Of a stretch of 64,000 nucleotides of DNA, positions 18,572-28,484 are shown in pieces; the stretch's first letter is position 1, and the number at the start of each line of letters is the position of its first letter. The stretch is from CAYUHJ01 sp964444365 (lineage in GTDB: Bacteria; Planctomycetota; Planctomycetia; Gemmatales; Gemmataceae), in contig CAYUHJ010000008.1 of the NCBI GenBank assembly GCA_964444365.1, forward strand, positions 1-64,000, in the 5' to 3' direction. Both the position numbers and the translations under genes were made by a program. The notes beneath the pieces are model-generated. The model searched no databases. It was not told where the DNA came from and saw nothing but the letters and a program-made list of their open reading frames with translations.

Positions 18572-19464
18572 GGCGTGCCCTCCCGGGTGTGGAGCTGGTC
18601 GGCCAGGTACTCGGGCAGGGTGTCGAGCCCCTCGGCCCGCAGCAGGGTGACGAAGTGGTCGTCGCGGAACAACTGCCGCAGGGCGGCGACCGCGAACAGG
18701 AGCTTGGTCTCGCAGATCTTCGCCCGCTGGACCACCAGCTTCTGCCGGACCGTCTCCTGCTGGAACGTCCGCAGCACCGCCTCGGCCGACACCGGCCGCT
18801 CCCCGGCCGGCCGCGGGCCCCGCCGCGCTTTCTTCCCCCCGGCCCGCCGCCGGTCGATCAGCCGCCGGGCCCGGGTGAGGGCCTTCCCCCGCAGGTCGTT
18901 CCGCTCGTACGCCTCCTGCAGCGCCCGCTGCACCGCCTTGTCGTCGGACGTGGCGATGGTGATGGCGATGCTGACCGGCAGGTGCCCCTTCTCGACGGCC
19001 ACCAGGAGCCGCTCCTCCCCCCGGTCCAGGAGCTGGAGGATGCCCCGGACGTACGCCGGGTCGAGGTCGGTCTTCCGGGCGATCTCGGCCAGCGAGTGGC
19101 CGCGGTCCTTCATCCCCCGGACCTCCCGGACCAGCTCGACCGCCGAGTGGGCCCGGCGGGCCAGGTTCTCGGCCAGGCTCATGAGCATCAGCTCCTCCCG
19201 GGTCCCGTACGCGAGCACGGCCGGGATCTCGGCCTGGCCGAGGGCGACGTACGCCTCCAGCCGGCCCTGTCCGCACACCAGGTCGTACCGCGGCTCCCCG
19301 TCCTTCGGTTCGGCGACCGCCAGGGTGACCGGCCGCTTGAGCCCGATCCGGGCGATGTTGGCGGTGATCTGGGCGAACTTCGCCTTCCCCCGGGACCGGG
19401 GGTTGAGCACGTTGATCTGCCCGACCGGGACGTGCCGGATGCGGGGGTCGAACCTCACGGTCAT
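18568..19464 (-). CDS. ParB/RepB-like DNA-binding protein
   Basis: A 298-residue protein with a canonical ParB N-terminal region: VPVGQINVLNPRSRG, the YDLVCGQGRLEAYVALG box and SLAENLARRAHSAVEL. A helix-turn-helix (SLAEIARKTDLDPAYVRGIL) and a basic Arg/Lys-rich linker (residues ~190-210) follow. The ATG at 19464 overlaps the recombinase stop (ATGA), and its own stop overlaps the next ParB start. Two consecutive ParB paralogues coupled to a recombinase imply a mobile-element function, perhaps target-site recognition; this is an inference. Confidence 0.82.
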   Translation of the reverse strand: MTVRFDPRIRHVPVGQINVLNPRSRGKAKFAQITANIARIGLKRPVTLAVAEPKDGEPRYDLVCGQGRLEAYVALGQAEIPAVLAYGTREELMLMSLAENLARRAHSAVELVREVRGMKDRGHSLAEIARKTDLDPAYVRGILQLLDRGEERLLVAVEKGHLPVSIAITIATSDDKAVQRALQEAYERNDLRGKALTRARRLIDRRRAGGKKARRGPRPAGERPVSAEAVLRTFQQETVRQKLVVQRAKICETKLLFAVAALRQLFRDDHFVTLLRAEGLDTLPEYLADQLHTREGTP

Positions 19465-21023
19465 GCGGGAACCTCGATGCGCCGCCGCCCGGCGAGGGCG
19501 GCGAACTGGTCCAGGGAGTCGAACTGGTACGTGTCGAGCCGCGCCCCGTTCGTCTCGCACAGCAGCAGCCGCGGGGCGTCGATGTCCATCAGCGGGAAGA
19601 GGTAGTAGTCGGCCGGGCGGGCGTTGGCGGCGTCCAGCCGGGCCAGCACGGTGATGTCCGGGACCACCGGCCGGTCGAGCCGGACGACCCACCGGGCCGC
19701 CCCGCCGGGGGTGTGCCGGCACCGGGACAGGACGACCGCCGCGGTGTACTCGCCGTTGATGACCAGCAGCCCGGTCCCGGCGTCCCGCTCGACGGTGGCG
19801 CCGACCCCGCCGAGCCGGCCGGTGAGGTCGGCGAGGAGCCCCGGGTACAGGGCCCGGACGGCCCGGTTGGCGTCCACGTAGGCGTAGTCCCGGGCGGGGG
19901 TCAGCCCGGCCGCCCGGAGGGCGTTCAAGAGCCCGCCGAACCGGGCCCGGTAGGCGGCGGCCGGGGGCATCGCCTCGTCGGCGTCGATGGCCCGGGCGGA
20001 CACCACTCGGACAGACGCCGCCAGCCGCCGCAGGTGGGCGAGCATGTCCTCACTCGACACCCGCCGGGCCCGCTCCTCGATGATCCCCCGGGCGACGACG
20101 AAGTCCTCGGGCGGGACGAGGGGTGTGTACACCCCGTCGGCCCGGACCCACATCTCGGGCGGGTTCTCGACGTGCTTCTTCTTGAGCTTGAACGACGTGC
20201 GGTTGTAGACGTTGTTGCCGACGTACTTCTCGTTCGTCAGGAGCTGGAGGACTGTCCCCCGGGTCCACGCCCGGCCGAGATCGGTGACCAGCCCGCGGGC
20301 GTTCAGGGCGGCCGCGACCTCCGACTCGGACTGCCCGTGCCGGGCGAACTGGTCGTACACCCAGCGGACGACCGCGACCTCGTCGGGCGGGCCGGGGACG
20401 AGCACCACCCGGTCGGTCTGGAGTCCCTTCCGCTCCCCGCGGGCGAGCACGCCCTTGTGCTCCCCGGTGTGGCTGACCAGCATCCGCCGCAGCCCGTACC
20501 CCGGTGCCCCGCCCTGGCGGTAGCCCAGCTCGATCAGCCGGCACTGGCCGGCGAACACCTTGGCCGACAGCTCCCGGCTGTACTCCCCGGCCATCGCCCG
20601 CTTGACGCTCTTGATGATGGTGGCGGCCGGCCCGCCGTCGTTCTCGAACTGCTCGGCGCAGTAGTGGACGTCGATCCCCGCCCGGCGGCACAGGTACTCG
20701 TAGTACGCGCTCTCGTCGGCGTCCTGGAACCGGCCCCACCGGCTCACGTCGTATACCAGGATCGCTCGGTAGTCGGCCCGCCCGCCCTGGACGTCGGCGA
20801 TCATGGCCCGGAGGGCGTCCCGGCCGCTGGCGGTCAGCCCGCTGCGGCCCTCGTCGGCGTAGGTGCGGACGACGACGAACCCGCGGCGGCGGGCGTACTC
20901 GCGGATGGCGTCCTCCTGGTTGGCGGTGGAGTACTGCTGGTGCTCGGTGGACATGCGCACGTAGTGGGCCGCCGGGACGGGGGCGGCGGGCGGCGGCCCG
21001 GCGGGGTTAGTGGGGTCGGCCAT
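19461..21023 (-). CDS. Large serine recombinase
   Basis: A 520-residue site-specific recombinase. The resolvase domain has YVRMSTEHQQYS with catalytic Ser25, then DEGRSGLTASGRDAL and VYDVSRWGRFQDADESAYYE. The zinc/recombinase domain follows: VVRWVYDQFARHGQSE, then TNEKYVGNNVYNRTSF. The C terminus (residues ~370-520) is unusual and lacks an obvious coiled coil. It forms an operon with two ParB-like genes through 4-nt overlaps. This trio recurs in Gram-negative and planctomycete genomes as far as I recall, suggesting a mobile unit. No att site could be recognised from this window alone. Confidence 0.9.
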   Translation of the reverse strand: MADPTNPAGPPPAAPVPAAHYVRMSTEHQQYSTANQEDAIREYARRRGFVVVRTYADEGRSGLTASGRDALRAMIADVQGGRADYRAILVYDVSRWGRFQDADESAYYEYLCRRAGIDVHYCAEQFENDGGPAATIIKSVKRAMAGEYSRELSAKVFAGQCRLIELGYRQGGAPGYGLRRMLVSHTGEHKGVLARGERKGLQTDRVVLVPGPPDEVAVVRWVYDQFARHGQSESEVAAALNARGLVTDLGRAWTRGTVLQLLTNEKYVGNNVYNRTSFKLKKKHVENPPEMWVRADGVYTPLVPPEDFVVARGIIEERARRVSSEDMLAHLRRLAASVRVVSARAIDADEAMPPAAAYRARFGGLLNALRAAGLTPARDYAYVDANRAVRALYPGLLADLTGRLGGVGATVERDAGTGLLVINGEYTAAVVLSRCRHTPGGAARWVVRLDRPVVPDITVLARLDAANARPADYYLFPLMDIDAPRLLLCETNGARLDTYQFDSLDQFAALAGRRRIEVPA

Positions 21024-21130
21024 GGTGATCGGTGGGGTCGGGGATCGCGGTCAGTTCGTCGGATTATGCGGCCGCCCGGTGAGGCGGCGCGGGCGGCCGC
21101 GGTGTGATCCCGGTGAGAAGTGGCACCCAA

Positions 21131-21604
21131 CTACGGGTCGAGCCGGAGGGCGTACCGGCCGGGGGCGGACCCGTCGATGGCGGCGGCGAGGTCGGCCATG
21201 CCGGCGTCCCGGAGCTTCTGCCGGAGGACCTTCACCGTGACACGGATCACGCTGTCGGACCGGACGGCCCCGTCCCAGACGTCGGCGAGCAGGTCGTCGT
21301 GCGTGACGTAGTAGCCTGGGCGGCGGGCGAGCCGGGCGAGGAGGCGGAACGGCAGTGTGTGGCCGAGGTAGCAGGTGCGGCCGCGGAAGGTGACGGTCAG
21401 CCGGGCGTCGTCGATCACCGGCCTACGGTCATCGCCCGGCGGGTCGGGCGGCGGGGAATGGCGGGCGAGGTAGTCGAGCGGGGCGAGGGCGAGCTCGTCG
21501 GCCAGGAGGGCGTACGTCTCCTCCATCAGCCGGAGGGTGGCGGCGTGTGCCTCGGCCAGGGTGCGGAGGGTGATGCGGAGCGATTCGCGGCGGTCGGCGT
21601 TCAT
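21131..21604 (-). CDS. Winged-helix DNA-binding protein (OmpR/PhoB-type effector domain)
   Basis: A 157-residue protein starting at ATG 21604. The first ~60 residues are helical. Residues ~75-155 match a Trans_reg_C winged helix: LPFRLLARLARRPGYYVTHD, DLLADVWDGAVRSDSVIRV, then LRQKLRDAG and a final GRYALRL. There is no receiver domain, so it is a stand-alone regulator. It lies upstream of the serine recombinase on the same strand with a ~107-bp gap and could regulate that operon. The region 21605-21987 between this gene and the divergent helicase shows no other gene. Confidence 0.7.
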   Translation of the reverse strand: MNADRRESLRITLRTLAEAHAATLRLMEETYALLADELALAPLDYLARHSPPPDPPGDDRRPVIDDARLTVTFRGRTCYLGHTLPFRLLARLARRPGYYVTHDDLLADVWDGAVRSDSVIRVTVKVLRQKLRDAGMADLAAAIDGSAPGRYALRLDP

Positions 21605-21987
21605 GGCCCGGGCCCGTGGTGCGGGTGAGCGGGCCCGCCGGGGCTGGCTCCAGCACGCGACGGCGGGATCCCGCGATTCCGTCGGCTCCGCGGCCCGCCC
21701 CACCTGGCCCGGACTGTTTGGGGCGAGCATGACCACCCGGCGCGACTACATTCCGTGACTTCGCCGACGCCGGCTGAAGCGACCGTGCGCGGGCAACCCG
21801 GTCTTCACCACTCGGCTCGGTCAGGGTCGGCGCGAGGAGTTGTTCGGGGCGCGAATCCGGGGTCGTCGAGTTGCCCACCCCAGCCAGTTCCGCATCCGTT
21901 TTCCGCTACCGAGGTAGTAGCCATGCCCCTGGTGGTGGCATGCTTGAGCCCCACCCCAGGCAGTGTGCCATTACTTCTGGGGAGACA

Positions 21988-24909
21988 ATGCCTGTTCACC
22001 CCACGTCACGGGAGCCCGCCGTGAAACCCGCGCCCCCATTGATCAATACCCCCGACGGCTTTCAGCTCCGGCCCTACCAACTCCAATCCGTCGATGACCT
22101 TCAGGCAGAGTTCGCCTTCGGTAAGTCGGCGGTGCTGCTGGTGGCCCCGACCGGCTCCGGTAAGACGGCCGTCGGGTGCCACTTCGTCAAACAGGCGGTG
22201 GACCAGGGGCGGCGGTGCCTGTGGATCGCCCACCGGGCCGAGTTGATCCGGCAGGCGTCACAGCGGCTGGCCCAGGACTACCGGGTCCGCCACGGGCTGA
22301 TCGTGGCCGGCACGTCGGCGTACGACCCCCGCCTCCCGGTGCAGATCGCCAGCGTCCAGACACTGGCCCGCCGGGAGCCGGTCGGGTCGGTCGGGCTGCT
22401 TGTGATCGACGAGGCGCACCACGCGACCGCCGCGACGTACCTGCGGGTGATCGAGAGCCACCCGGACGCTCTCGTCCTCGGCCTGACGGCCACCCCGTGG
22501 CGGCTGACCGGGCGCCAGCTCGGGTCCCTGTTCGACGGCATCGTGGCAGTCGCCAACTACCCGTTCCTGATCCGGCAGGGGTATCTGGTCCGGCCGCGGG
22601 TCTTCGTCCCCGAGTCGCTCCCCGACTTCGGCGCGGTCCGCATGCTCGGCGGGGACTTCGACGAGGACCAGGCCGGGGCGATCATGGTCCGGCCGCAGCT
22701 CGTGGGGGACGTCGTCGAGCAGTGGCGGAAGCACGCTGCCGGCGGGGGGCCCCGGTCCACCATCGTCTTCGCCTGCACCGTCGCGCACTCCCGGCAGCTC
22801 GTCGGCCGGTTCCGGGAAGCCGGGGTGCCCGCCGAGCACCTGGACGGCTTCACCCCGGACCGCGAGCGGGAGGCGATGCTGGAGCGCCTCGCGCGGGGGG
22901 AGATCCGGGTCGTCAGCAACGTGATGATCCTGTCCGAGGGGTTCGACTGCCCGCGGGTCTCGTGCGTCGTGGTGGCCCGGCCGACGGCGAGTCGGACCCT
23001 GTACCTGCAAATGGTCGGGCGGGCGCTCCGGCCGTGTCCGGAAATCGGGAAGCGGGACTGCGTCATCCTCGACCACGCCGGCAACACACTCCGGCACGGG
23101 CTGGTGTCCGAGATCACGAGCTACGAGCTGGACACCGGGGACACCCTCGACCCGGCCGCCGGGCCGCGGGCGGCGTGTAAGGAGTGCCCGTCCTGCCACG
23201 CCGTCGTCGGGTGGAAGGCCCCCGTCTGCCCGGAGTGCGGGTATTCGTTCGCGGACGGCCGGCGGCTCCCGCTGGCCGGGGACGGCGAACTGGTGGAGTA
23301 CCCCGACCCCGTCGCCGCGCCGGCCGGTGTCGGGAGCGAACCGGCGGCCGGTCCCCGACCCGGACCCCGCCCCACGCCGCCGGAAGCCGTATCCCCGCCC
23401 CCGGCCGCACCGGCCCAACGACTCCCGGCATGGTTCGACGGTTACCTGCACGCGATCCGGCGGGCCGCCTCCCAGGAGCGGGCGGCCCAGTTCAAACTGT
23501 TGCAGCGGTCGCTCGCATCGGCGACCGCCGCCGAGCGCAGGGCCTGCGTCGAGGCGGGGTTGCTGTCCGGGCGGCCCGACGAGTGGCTCGACGCGATGGC
23601 GGGTGCGGGCCTGCTCGGCGCCCTCGGGTTGGGGTGCGTGGCCGCGGTCCGGACCGTTGCGATCCCCGGATACAAGGGGCCGACGTACTACGAGCGGACT
23701 AAGCGGGCGGTCCGCACCGCACCGCCCGAGTTGGGACTTCGGCTGGGCGCACTCCTCTTCGCCGCCGGCGTGCCGGACCTGGTAGACCAGGCGGTCCGGC
23801 GCGGGTTCAAGGTGGTCCGGGGCTACGCGCCGCGGAGCGCGGAGGCGGCGAAGAGGGCGCTCCCCCGGGTCGGGGTCACCGGGGAGCAACTGGAAGCCGT
23901 GGTCGAGTTGGTCCGCGAGCACGAGTACATCTTCGACCAGATCCAAAACGCGGGGAAAGACGCGCCGGTGGGTAAGCTGTGCGACCGGCTCCGGAAGCGG
24001 CTCGGCCCACTCTGGAAGGAACACCTGCGGCTGGCGGAAGCGCTCTGGGACGGCCCGGTGCTGGCGTGGCTCCGGCGGCACTCGGCCGAGCTCGCCCGGG
24101 CCATCGGTGCCGCCGAGGAGAAGTTGTGCGAGGTCCGGCCGGAAGACACCTGCCCCGTTGACGGCCGGGCGCTCCTGGACCAGTACCAACTGCCCCCCGG
24201 CCCCTGGGTGCGGGTGATGAAGCACGAGATCGGCCAGTGGTGCCTCACCAACCCCCACCGGGCCCAGGACCCCGCCGCCGTGCGCGAGGCGGCGGACGCC
24301 GTCTTCGCGTACTACCGGCAGGCCAGCCCGCTCTTCAACCTCGACCTCCCCTTCCTTCACGACGACCGGGCGGGCGAGGCGCCAGCCGACCCGGACCCGC
24401 TCGGCGTCCGCCCCCTCCTCTCCGAGGCCGCCGCCCTCAAAACGGGCGAAGTCGCGGGCTGGGCCGTGGGCTATCGGAGGAAAGCCGTCGTGGCGGTGGT
24501 CGGGGCGGTCTCGAAAGCGACGAACGGCCGCCCGACGTGCCGGGGGGTGCTCGACTACGTGGCCCGGGTGGCGGCCGAGTTATCGGACGTCAGGCTCGGG
24601 GAACTCTTCCGGGCACTCGTGTCGCCCGACCGCACGCCGCGAGAGGTCGCGGAGGCGGTCCGTCGAAACCGGGCCGGGTTGACCGAACTGGTTCGCACCA
24701 CCGCCCGGCAGGCGACGAAGGGCGCGCGGGTCCAGCTGGCCCGGGCCCTCCGCGACTGCGGGCACTTCGACGAGGCCCTCGCTGTGGCCGCGGACGCGGC
24801 GCGTCACTTCGGGACCGACACGTCCCTCGACCGGCTCCTGACCGGGCTCAGGAAGTACTGCTCAAACCCCGACGGAGTAACCCCCACTAACCCGGATCGG
24901 CCGGGGTAG
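21988..24909 (+). CDS. SF2 DEAD/DEAH helicase with Zn-ribbon and long unknown C terminus
   Basis: A 973-residue protein. The ATG at 21988 has GGGGAG 3 nt upstream; the longer frame from 21871 is rejected. The helicase core has LRPYQLQSVDDLQ, Walker A APTGSGKT near residue 54, VIDEAHH near 140, LTATPWR, then SEGFDCPRVSCVVVARPTAS and QMVGRALRP. A Zn-ribbon (CPSCH...CPECGYSF) lies near residues 399-420. It resembles COG1061/RadD-like helicases. The remaining ~480 residues are helical and unrecognised. It precedes a gene for a repeat protein; helicase-associated repeats are known in other helicases, but a functional link here is speculative. Confidence 0.85.
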   Translation: MPVHPTSREPAVKPAPPLINTPDGFQLRPYQLQSVDDLQAEFAFGKSAVLLVAPTGSGKTAVGCHFVKQAVDQGRRCLWIAHRAELIRQASQRLAQDYRVRHGLIVAGTSAYDPRLPVQIASVQTLARREPVGSVGLLVIDEAHHATAATYLRVIESHPDALVLGLTATPWRLTGRQLGSLFDGIVAVANYPFLIRQGYLVRPRVFVPESLPDFGAVRMLGGDFDEDQAGAIMVRPQLVGDVVEQWRKHAAGGGPRSTIVFACTVAHSRQLVGRFREAGVPAEHLDGFTPDREREAMLERLARGEIRVVSNVMILSEGFDCPRVSCVVVARPTASRTLYLQMVGRALRPCPEIGKRDCVILDHAGNTLRHGLVSEITSYELDTGDTLDPAAGPRAACKECPSCHAVVGWKAPVCPECGYSFADGRRLPLAGDGELVEYPDPVAAPAGVGSEPAAGPRPGPRPTPPEAVSPPPAAPAQRLPAWFDGYLHAIRRAASQERAAQFKLLQRSLASATAAERRACVEAGLLSGRPDEWLDAMAGAGLLGALGLGCVAAVRTVAIPGYKGPTYYERTKRAVRTAPPELGLRLGALLFAAGVPDLVDQAVRRGFKVVRGYAPRSAEAAKRALPRVGVTGEQLEAVVELVREHEYIFDQIQNAGKDAPVGKLCDRLRKRLGPLWKEHLRLAEALWDGPVLAWLRRHSAELARAIGAAEEKLCEVRPEDTCPVDGRALLDQYQLPPGPWVRVMKHEIGQWCLTNPHRAQDPAAVREAADAVFAYYRQASPLFNLDLPFLHDDRAGEAPADPDPLGVRPLLSEAAALKTGEVAGWAVGYRRKAVVAVVGAVSKATNGRPTCRGVLDYVARVAAELSDVRLGELFRALVSPDRTPREVAEAVRRNRAGLTELVRTTARQATKGARVQLARALRDCGHFDEALAVAADAARHFGTDTSLDRLLTGLRKYCSNPDGVTPTNPDRPG

Positions 24910-25293
24910 CGCACGGGTTGGCCCGGGCGAGCCGACGGTCCGCGACCCGGCACACCCGACACGGTTGCCGATTGTCGGCGCGTGTGATTTATTTGGGGCG
25001 TCAGGTTCGCAACCACGCGAGGCGGCCCACGGGGCGTCAGGGCCGCCGGTGGAGCGAGGGGTGGCTGCACGAACTGACCAGGGTGGCCTCCGACGGCCGG
25101 GGTGACCCCCGCCGCCGACCTCTGGCACCGGCCGGTGTGGTGGCTCTCGATAGACCCCCCGGAGAGCTGACCGTCCGAGGCGGCGAAATCGAACCGGCAC
25201 CCCGGGACGTCAGCCACCCGTTCCGGTCCGGGGCGACGGGCTCGTCGGCGGCTCATGGGACCTACCCCGGTGATATTGCCGTAGGAACAGGCC
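24910..25293. other. Intergenic region before the repeat-protein gene
   Basis: No convincing gene. Open frames across it on either strand have low coding character. It should contain the promoter for the gene at 25294; an AGGAACAG sequence lies about 5 nt before that ATG and may be the ribosome-binding site. Confidence 0.35.
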
Positions 25294-26704
25294 ATGCCTC
25301 GGAGAAGAACGAAACGGCCGGGCCCCCGACGCAAGCCGGAACTGCTCGTGGCGACGATCCTCGGCTGGGCGGACGCCCATCACCGGGCGCGGGGCCGGTG
25401 GCCGACCGCCGAGAGCGGCCGGGTCCAGGAGAGCCCCTGGGAAACCTGGAACGGGGTGGACGCGGCGCTGCGGCGGGGGGTGGCGGAGCCTGCCCGGCGG
25501 CTCGTCACTCGCCCGGGTGCTGGCCGAGCACCGCGGGGTCCGCAACCTGGCCGCCCTGCCGCCCCTGTCCGTCCCGCAGATCCTGGGGTGGGCCGACGCA
25601 CACAAGCAGGGCGCCGGGGAATGGCCGACACGGGAGTCCGGTGCCGTCCCCGCCGCGGAGGGCGAGACCTGGGGTGCGGTGGACGCCGCCCTGAGTAACG
25701 GGGGCCGCGGGTTCCCCGGCGGGTCGTCCCTGGCACGAGTGCTGGCCGAGCACCGGGGCGTGCGGAACCCCAAGGGATTGCCCGAACTCAGCGTCGAACA
25801 GATCCTGTCGTGGGCCGATCAGTTCGCCGCGCGGGCCGGGCGCTGGCCGCAGAAGACGGACGGACCCATCCCGGGGCCTGCGGACGAAACCTGGGGCGCC
25901 GTGGATGACGCCCTGCGAAGCGGGGCCCGCGGCCTGCCTTCGGACTCTTCGCTGGCCCGGCTGCTGGCCGAGTACCGGAACGCCCGCAACCACTTGGGCC
26001 TATCGCCGTACACGACCGAGCAGATCCTCGATTGGGCCGACGCCCACTTCCGGCGGTTCGGGGCGTGGCCGACCAGCGGGTCCGGTCCCGTCGCCGACGC
26101 CCCCGGCGAAACGTGGCTGGCCGTCCAGCACGCGCTGGCCGGCGGCGGCCGCGGGCTGCCGGGCGGGTCATCGCTCGCAGGCCTGCTAGCCGAGCGCCGG
26201 GGCCGGCCGAACCACATGGCCCTGCCCCCGCTGGGCGTGGGGCAGATTCTGGCCTGGGCAGACGCTCATCACCGGCGGACCGGGGCGTGGCCGAACTGTT
26301 ACTCGGGACCCGTCGAGGGGGCCCAGGGGGAGACGTGGCGGAAGGTCCACAATGCCCTCTACGCCGGGCAGCGGGGCCTGCCGGGCGGATCGTCGTTGGC
26401 CCGGCTGCTGGCCGAACACCGGAACGCCCGCTACCTGCGGGCCCTTCCCGGGCTGAGCGTCCGGCAGATCCTCGACTGGGCCGACGAGCACGTCCGGCGG
26501 ACGGGAAGCTGGCCGAGGCACACGTCAGGGGCCGTTGGGGTGGCACCCGGTGAGACCTGGGCGGCCGTTGAAGCCGCCTTGCGGCGTGGCCTCCGCGGCC
26601 TCCCCGGGGGCTCCTCGCTCTTCCGCCTGTTGAAACATCATTGCCCGAAACCGGACCAGAGTCCCCCGCGCCGGGAACGGGACGCTACGGACAGAGCTGG
26701 ATAG
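25294..26704 (+). pseudogene. WADAH...G.WP tandem-repeat protein, frameshifted at a G6 run
   Basis: If one G is removed from the run at 25475-25480, the two open frames join into one protein of ~470 residues with six repeats of about 67 residues. Each repeat has a core such as ILGWADAHHRARGRWP, then SG-V, GETW-AV--AL, RGLPGGSSLARLLAEHR and R-N before the next LPPLS. The frame restored downstream reads RSLPGGSSLARVLAEH, so the indel is inside repeat 1. The repeats are predicted helical with conserved Trp, Gly and Pro. They faintly resemble helicase-associated or homing-endonuclease-associated repeats, but I do not recognise the family. The shift may be a sequencing error or real inactivation. 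Confidence 0.7.
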
Positions 26705-26891
26705 GCGAGGATGAGATCGGAACGGCACACTTTCCAAGGCTGTGGGACCACTACTTACCAGACCGAGCTGGGATCGGCCCCGGTCGAGTTCATCGACGGA
26801 CTGATCCGCTCGGCTCGCTGACCGCCGGCGGGCATGGTCCGGGGCGGGGACAGGCGGCGACGTCAGCCGGGGAGGCGTTAGCACCTGCGCT

Positions 26892-26922
26892 GGCCCGCGG
26901 ACCGCAACACAGTCCGCGGGCC
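26892..26922. terminator. Strong hairpin between convergent genes
   Basis: A perfect 11-bp stem (GGCCCGCGGAC at 26892-26902, GTCCGCGGGCC at 26912-26922) with a 9-nt loop. It lies between the convergent repeat-protein gene (stop 26704) and the minus-strand DUF2971 gene (stop at 27061) and could serve as a bidirectional terminator. There is no U-tract on either side. The rest of 26705-27060 shows no gene. Confidence 0.45.
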
Positions 26923-27060
26923 GAACGCGCCGCCCCCGAATGCGGGATTCCGCACCAGGGCGCGGCACCCGTCGAGTTGGCGAGGTATGACCCGGCCCTG
27001 CATGAAGTAGGAGAAGCGGTACGGATCGGGGCGGGCGCTCGCGACGAGGTCCCACTTCGA

Positions 27061-28131
27061 TTAGTTGCCCTCGGCCGGATCGCTCGATTGTCCGCGAACG
27101 ACGGGAACGCCACCGCACCCCGCCTTCTCCAGGAGCTGCTCCACTTCGGCCTCGTATCCCGGTGCAGACTCGGGGCTGACTACGACCTCAAGGATCGTGG
27201 CGGCGAGGCTCATCGGAAGATGAAACCCAGGAACTTTCTTGCTCCGAACCTCCTTGGATATCCGCTTGATCTCTTCCGCCTTCGGCACGCTGGCCTCAAG
27301 ATAGGCTTCCACCCGTTCCCGATGGAAGTCCGGCCCCTCGTTGGTGAAGGGGCCAAACACCTTCCTGAAGTAGGCCACCGCATCCTCTTGGGAATCGAAT
27401 GCCAACCGCTCGTTCATGTTGAACGTTACGCGCTTCGAGACGGTGAAATTGATACCTGCCAACGCCGGCGACCGGGCGTAGAACCTGACCTCTCTCTGGT
27501 GGCGGTACTTGCTTCGAACAAGCGAGAGGATGCCTTTGGCACCGTCGTTCAGTGTGAAGTAAACCCCATGGCTCACGTAGCCGACTTGGCAGACATCGGG
27601 TCGAGCGGCCTCAGGTCGGTTCTGAGCGCCAAGCAATGCCGCCTTGACCAGTCCGACCGTAGACCGCAGAGCTACACCGTCCTTGCTTTGCTTCTTTGCA
27701 TGCCGGCCCGAGAACCACCACATCTTCGGGTCTACGCTCTCGTTCATCTGCCAGCACGAAGCCCCGTAAAGATCGGCGGCGGCCTCGATGGCGTCGTACA
27801 GATGCTCGTTGCTGAGCGACAGGTAGAGTTCGCGAAGAGCGGTCGCTTCCTTCTTACTCAACCCCTTCTTCTTGATCACTTTCTCGATGTACCTCTCCCT
27901 CTGCCTGCTCCGGGCGGGGAGCTTTCCCTCGAAGCGGTCTCGAAATGACCAAGGGTATCCAAACCAGAGTTGCCCCGGAGGCTGGAGCACGCCACCGCCC
28001 CGGGTGCTGATCCCCCACGTTGCATGGGCTGCGAACGGCTCAAGCATCGCGGCGAATTTCGTGGCGTTCATGTATCGCCAGATCACGGTTTCCGGCTCGG
28101 GGGACCTGGGATCGGTGCTTGCCACAGTCAT
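27061..28131 (-). CDS. DUF2971-like protein
   Basis: A 356-residue protein. The N-terminal pattern IWRYMNATKFAAMLE, then LWFGYPWSFRDRFEG, followed later by YGASCWQMNESVDPKMWWFSG and GVALRSTVG, matches the layout of DUF2971 proteins. These have an initial Arg/Tyr motif, a fDPfE-like motif and a Cys-Trp-Met-Trp motif. DUF2971 members are frequent in defence islands but their activity is unknown. It lies between two repeat-protein genes. The codon usage is slightly less GC-extreme than in neighbours, which fits horizontal acquisition. Confidence 0.6.
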   Translation of the reverse strand: MTVASTDPRSPEPETVIWRYMNATKFAAMLEPFAAHATWGISTRGGGVLQPPGQLWFGYPWSFRDRFEGKLPARSRQRERYIEKVIKKKGLSKKEATALRELYLSLSNEHLYDAIEAAADLYGASCWQMNESVDPKMWWFSGRHAKKQSKDGVALRSTVGLVKAALLGAQNRPEAARPDVCQVGYVSHGVYFTLNDGAKGILSLVRSKYRHQREVRFYARSPALAGINFTVSKRVTFNMNERLAFDSQEDAVAYFRKVFGPFTNEGPDFHRERVEAYLEASVPKAEEIKRISKEVRSKKVPGFHLPMSLAATILEVVVSPESAPGYEAEVEQLLEKAGCGGVPVVRGQSSDPAEGN

Positions 28132-28484
28132 CGGCTCTCTCCGGCTCTGGTGCCAAGCTTACCTCGGGCTGCCCACGCCAAGGTTGAACAGGTGCGGGCG
28201 CTGCGGCCCCGGCAGTACCCGCGGCGGGTCTTCCTGCTGGGGCCGCTGCACGACACCGACTTCCGGAAGGACACGCCCGGGGGATGTTCGGGAGCAAGTG
28301 GTAATTCGACGTCGGCCCCTTTCAGGTCGGCGGGCGTAGAAGAGCTGGCGGCCAGGCTCCGCGAACTGACGTGGTCACAGGTCCGAAGCCTGAAAGACCT
28401 CGGCGGCTGAACACTTGCGGACGCTGGTAACAAGTAGCCGGTGGGCGAGCACGGCCCCAGTAGCGTGAGGAGCGTAGGCGCGTC
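28132..28484 (+). other. Non-coding stretch with a possible gene remnant
   Basis: On the plus strand the frame ending at 28410 reads VFLLGPLHDTDFRKDTPGG and ends GVEELAARLRELTWSQVRSL, which has coding character, but no start or upstream continuation makes sense. I treat it as a possible remnant of a decayed gene. No function can be assigned. Confidence 0.25.

Noticed and set aside
22258..24360. 700-codon open frame on the minus strand
   Set aside because: Shadow of the SF2 helicase at 21988-24909, which has clear helicase motifs on the plus strand.
25294..26704. CRISPR-like array
   Set aside because: The ~200-bp periodicity is at the protein level with divergent DNA; no short identical repeats with unique spacers.
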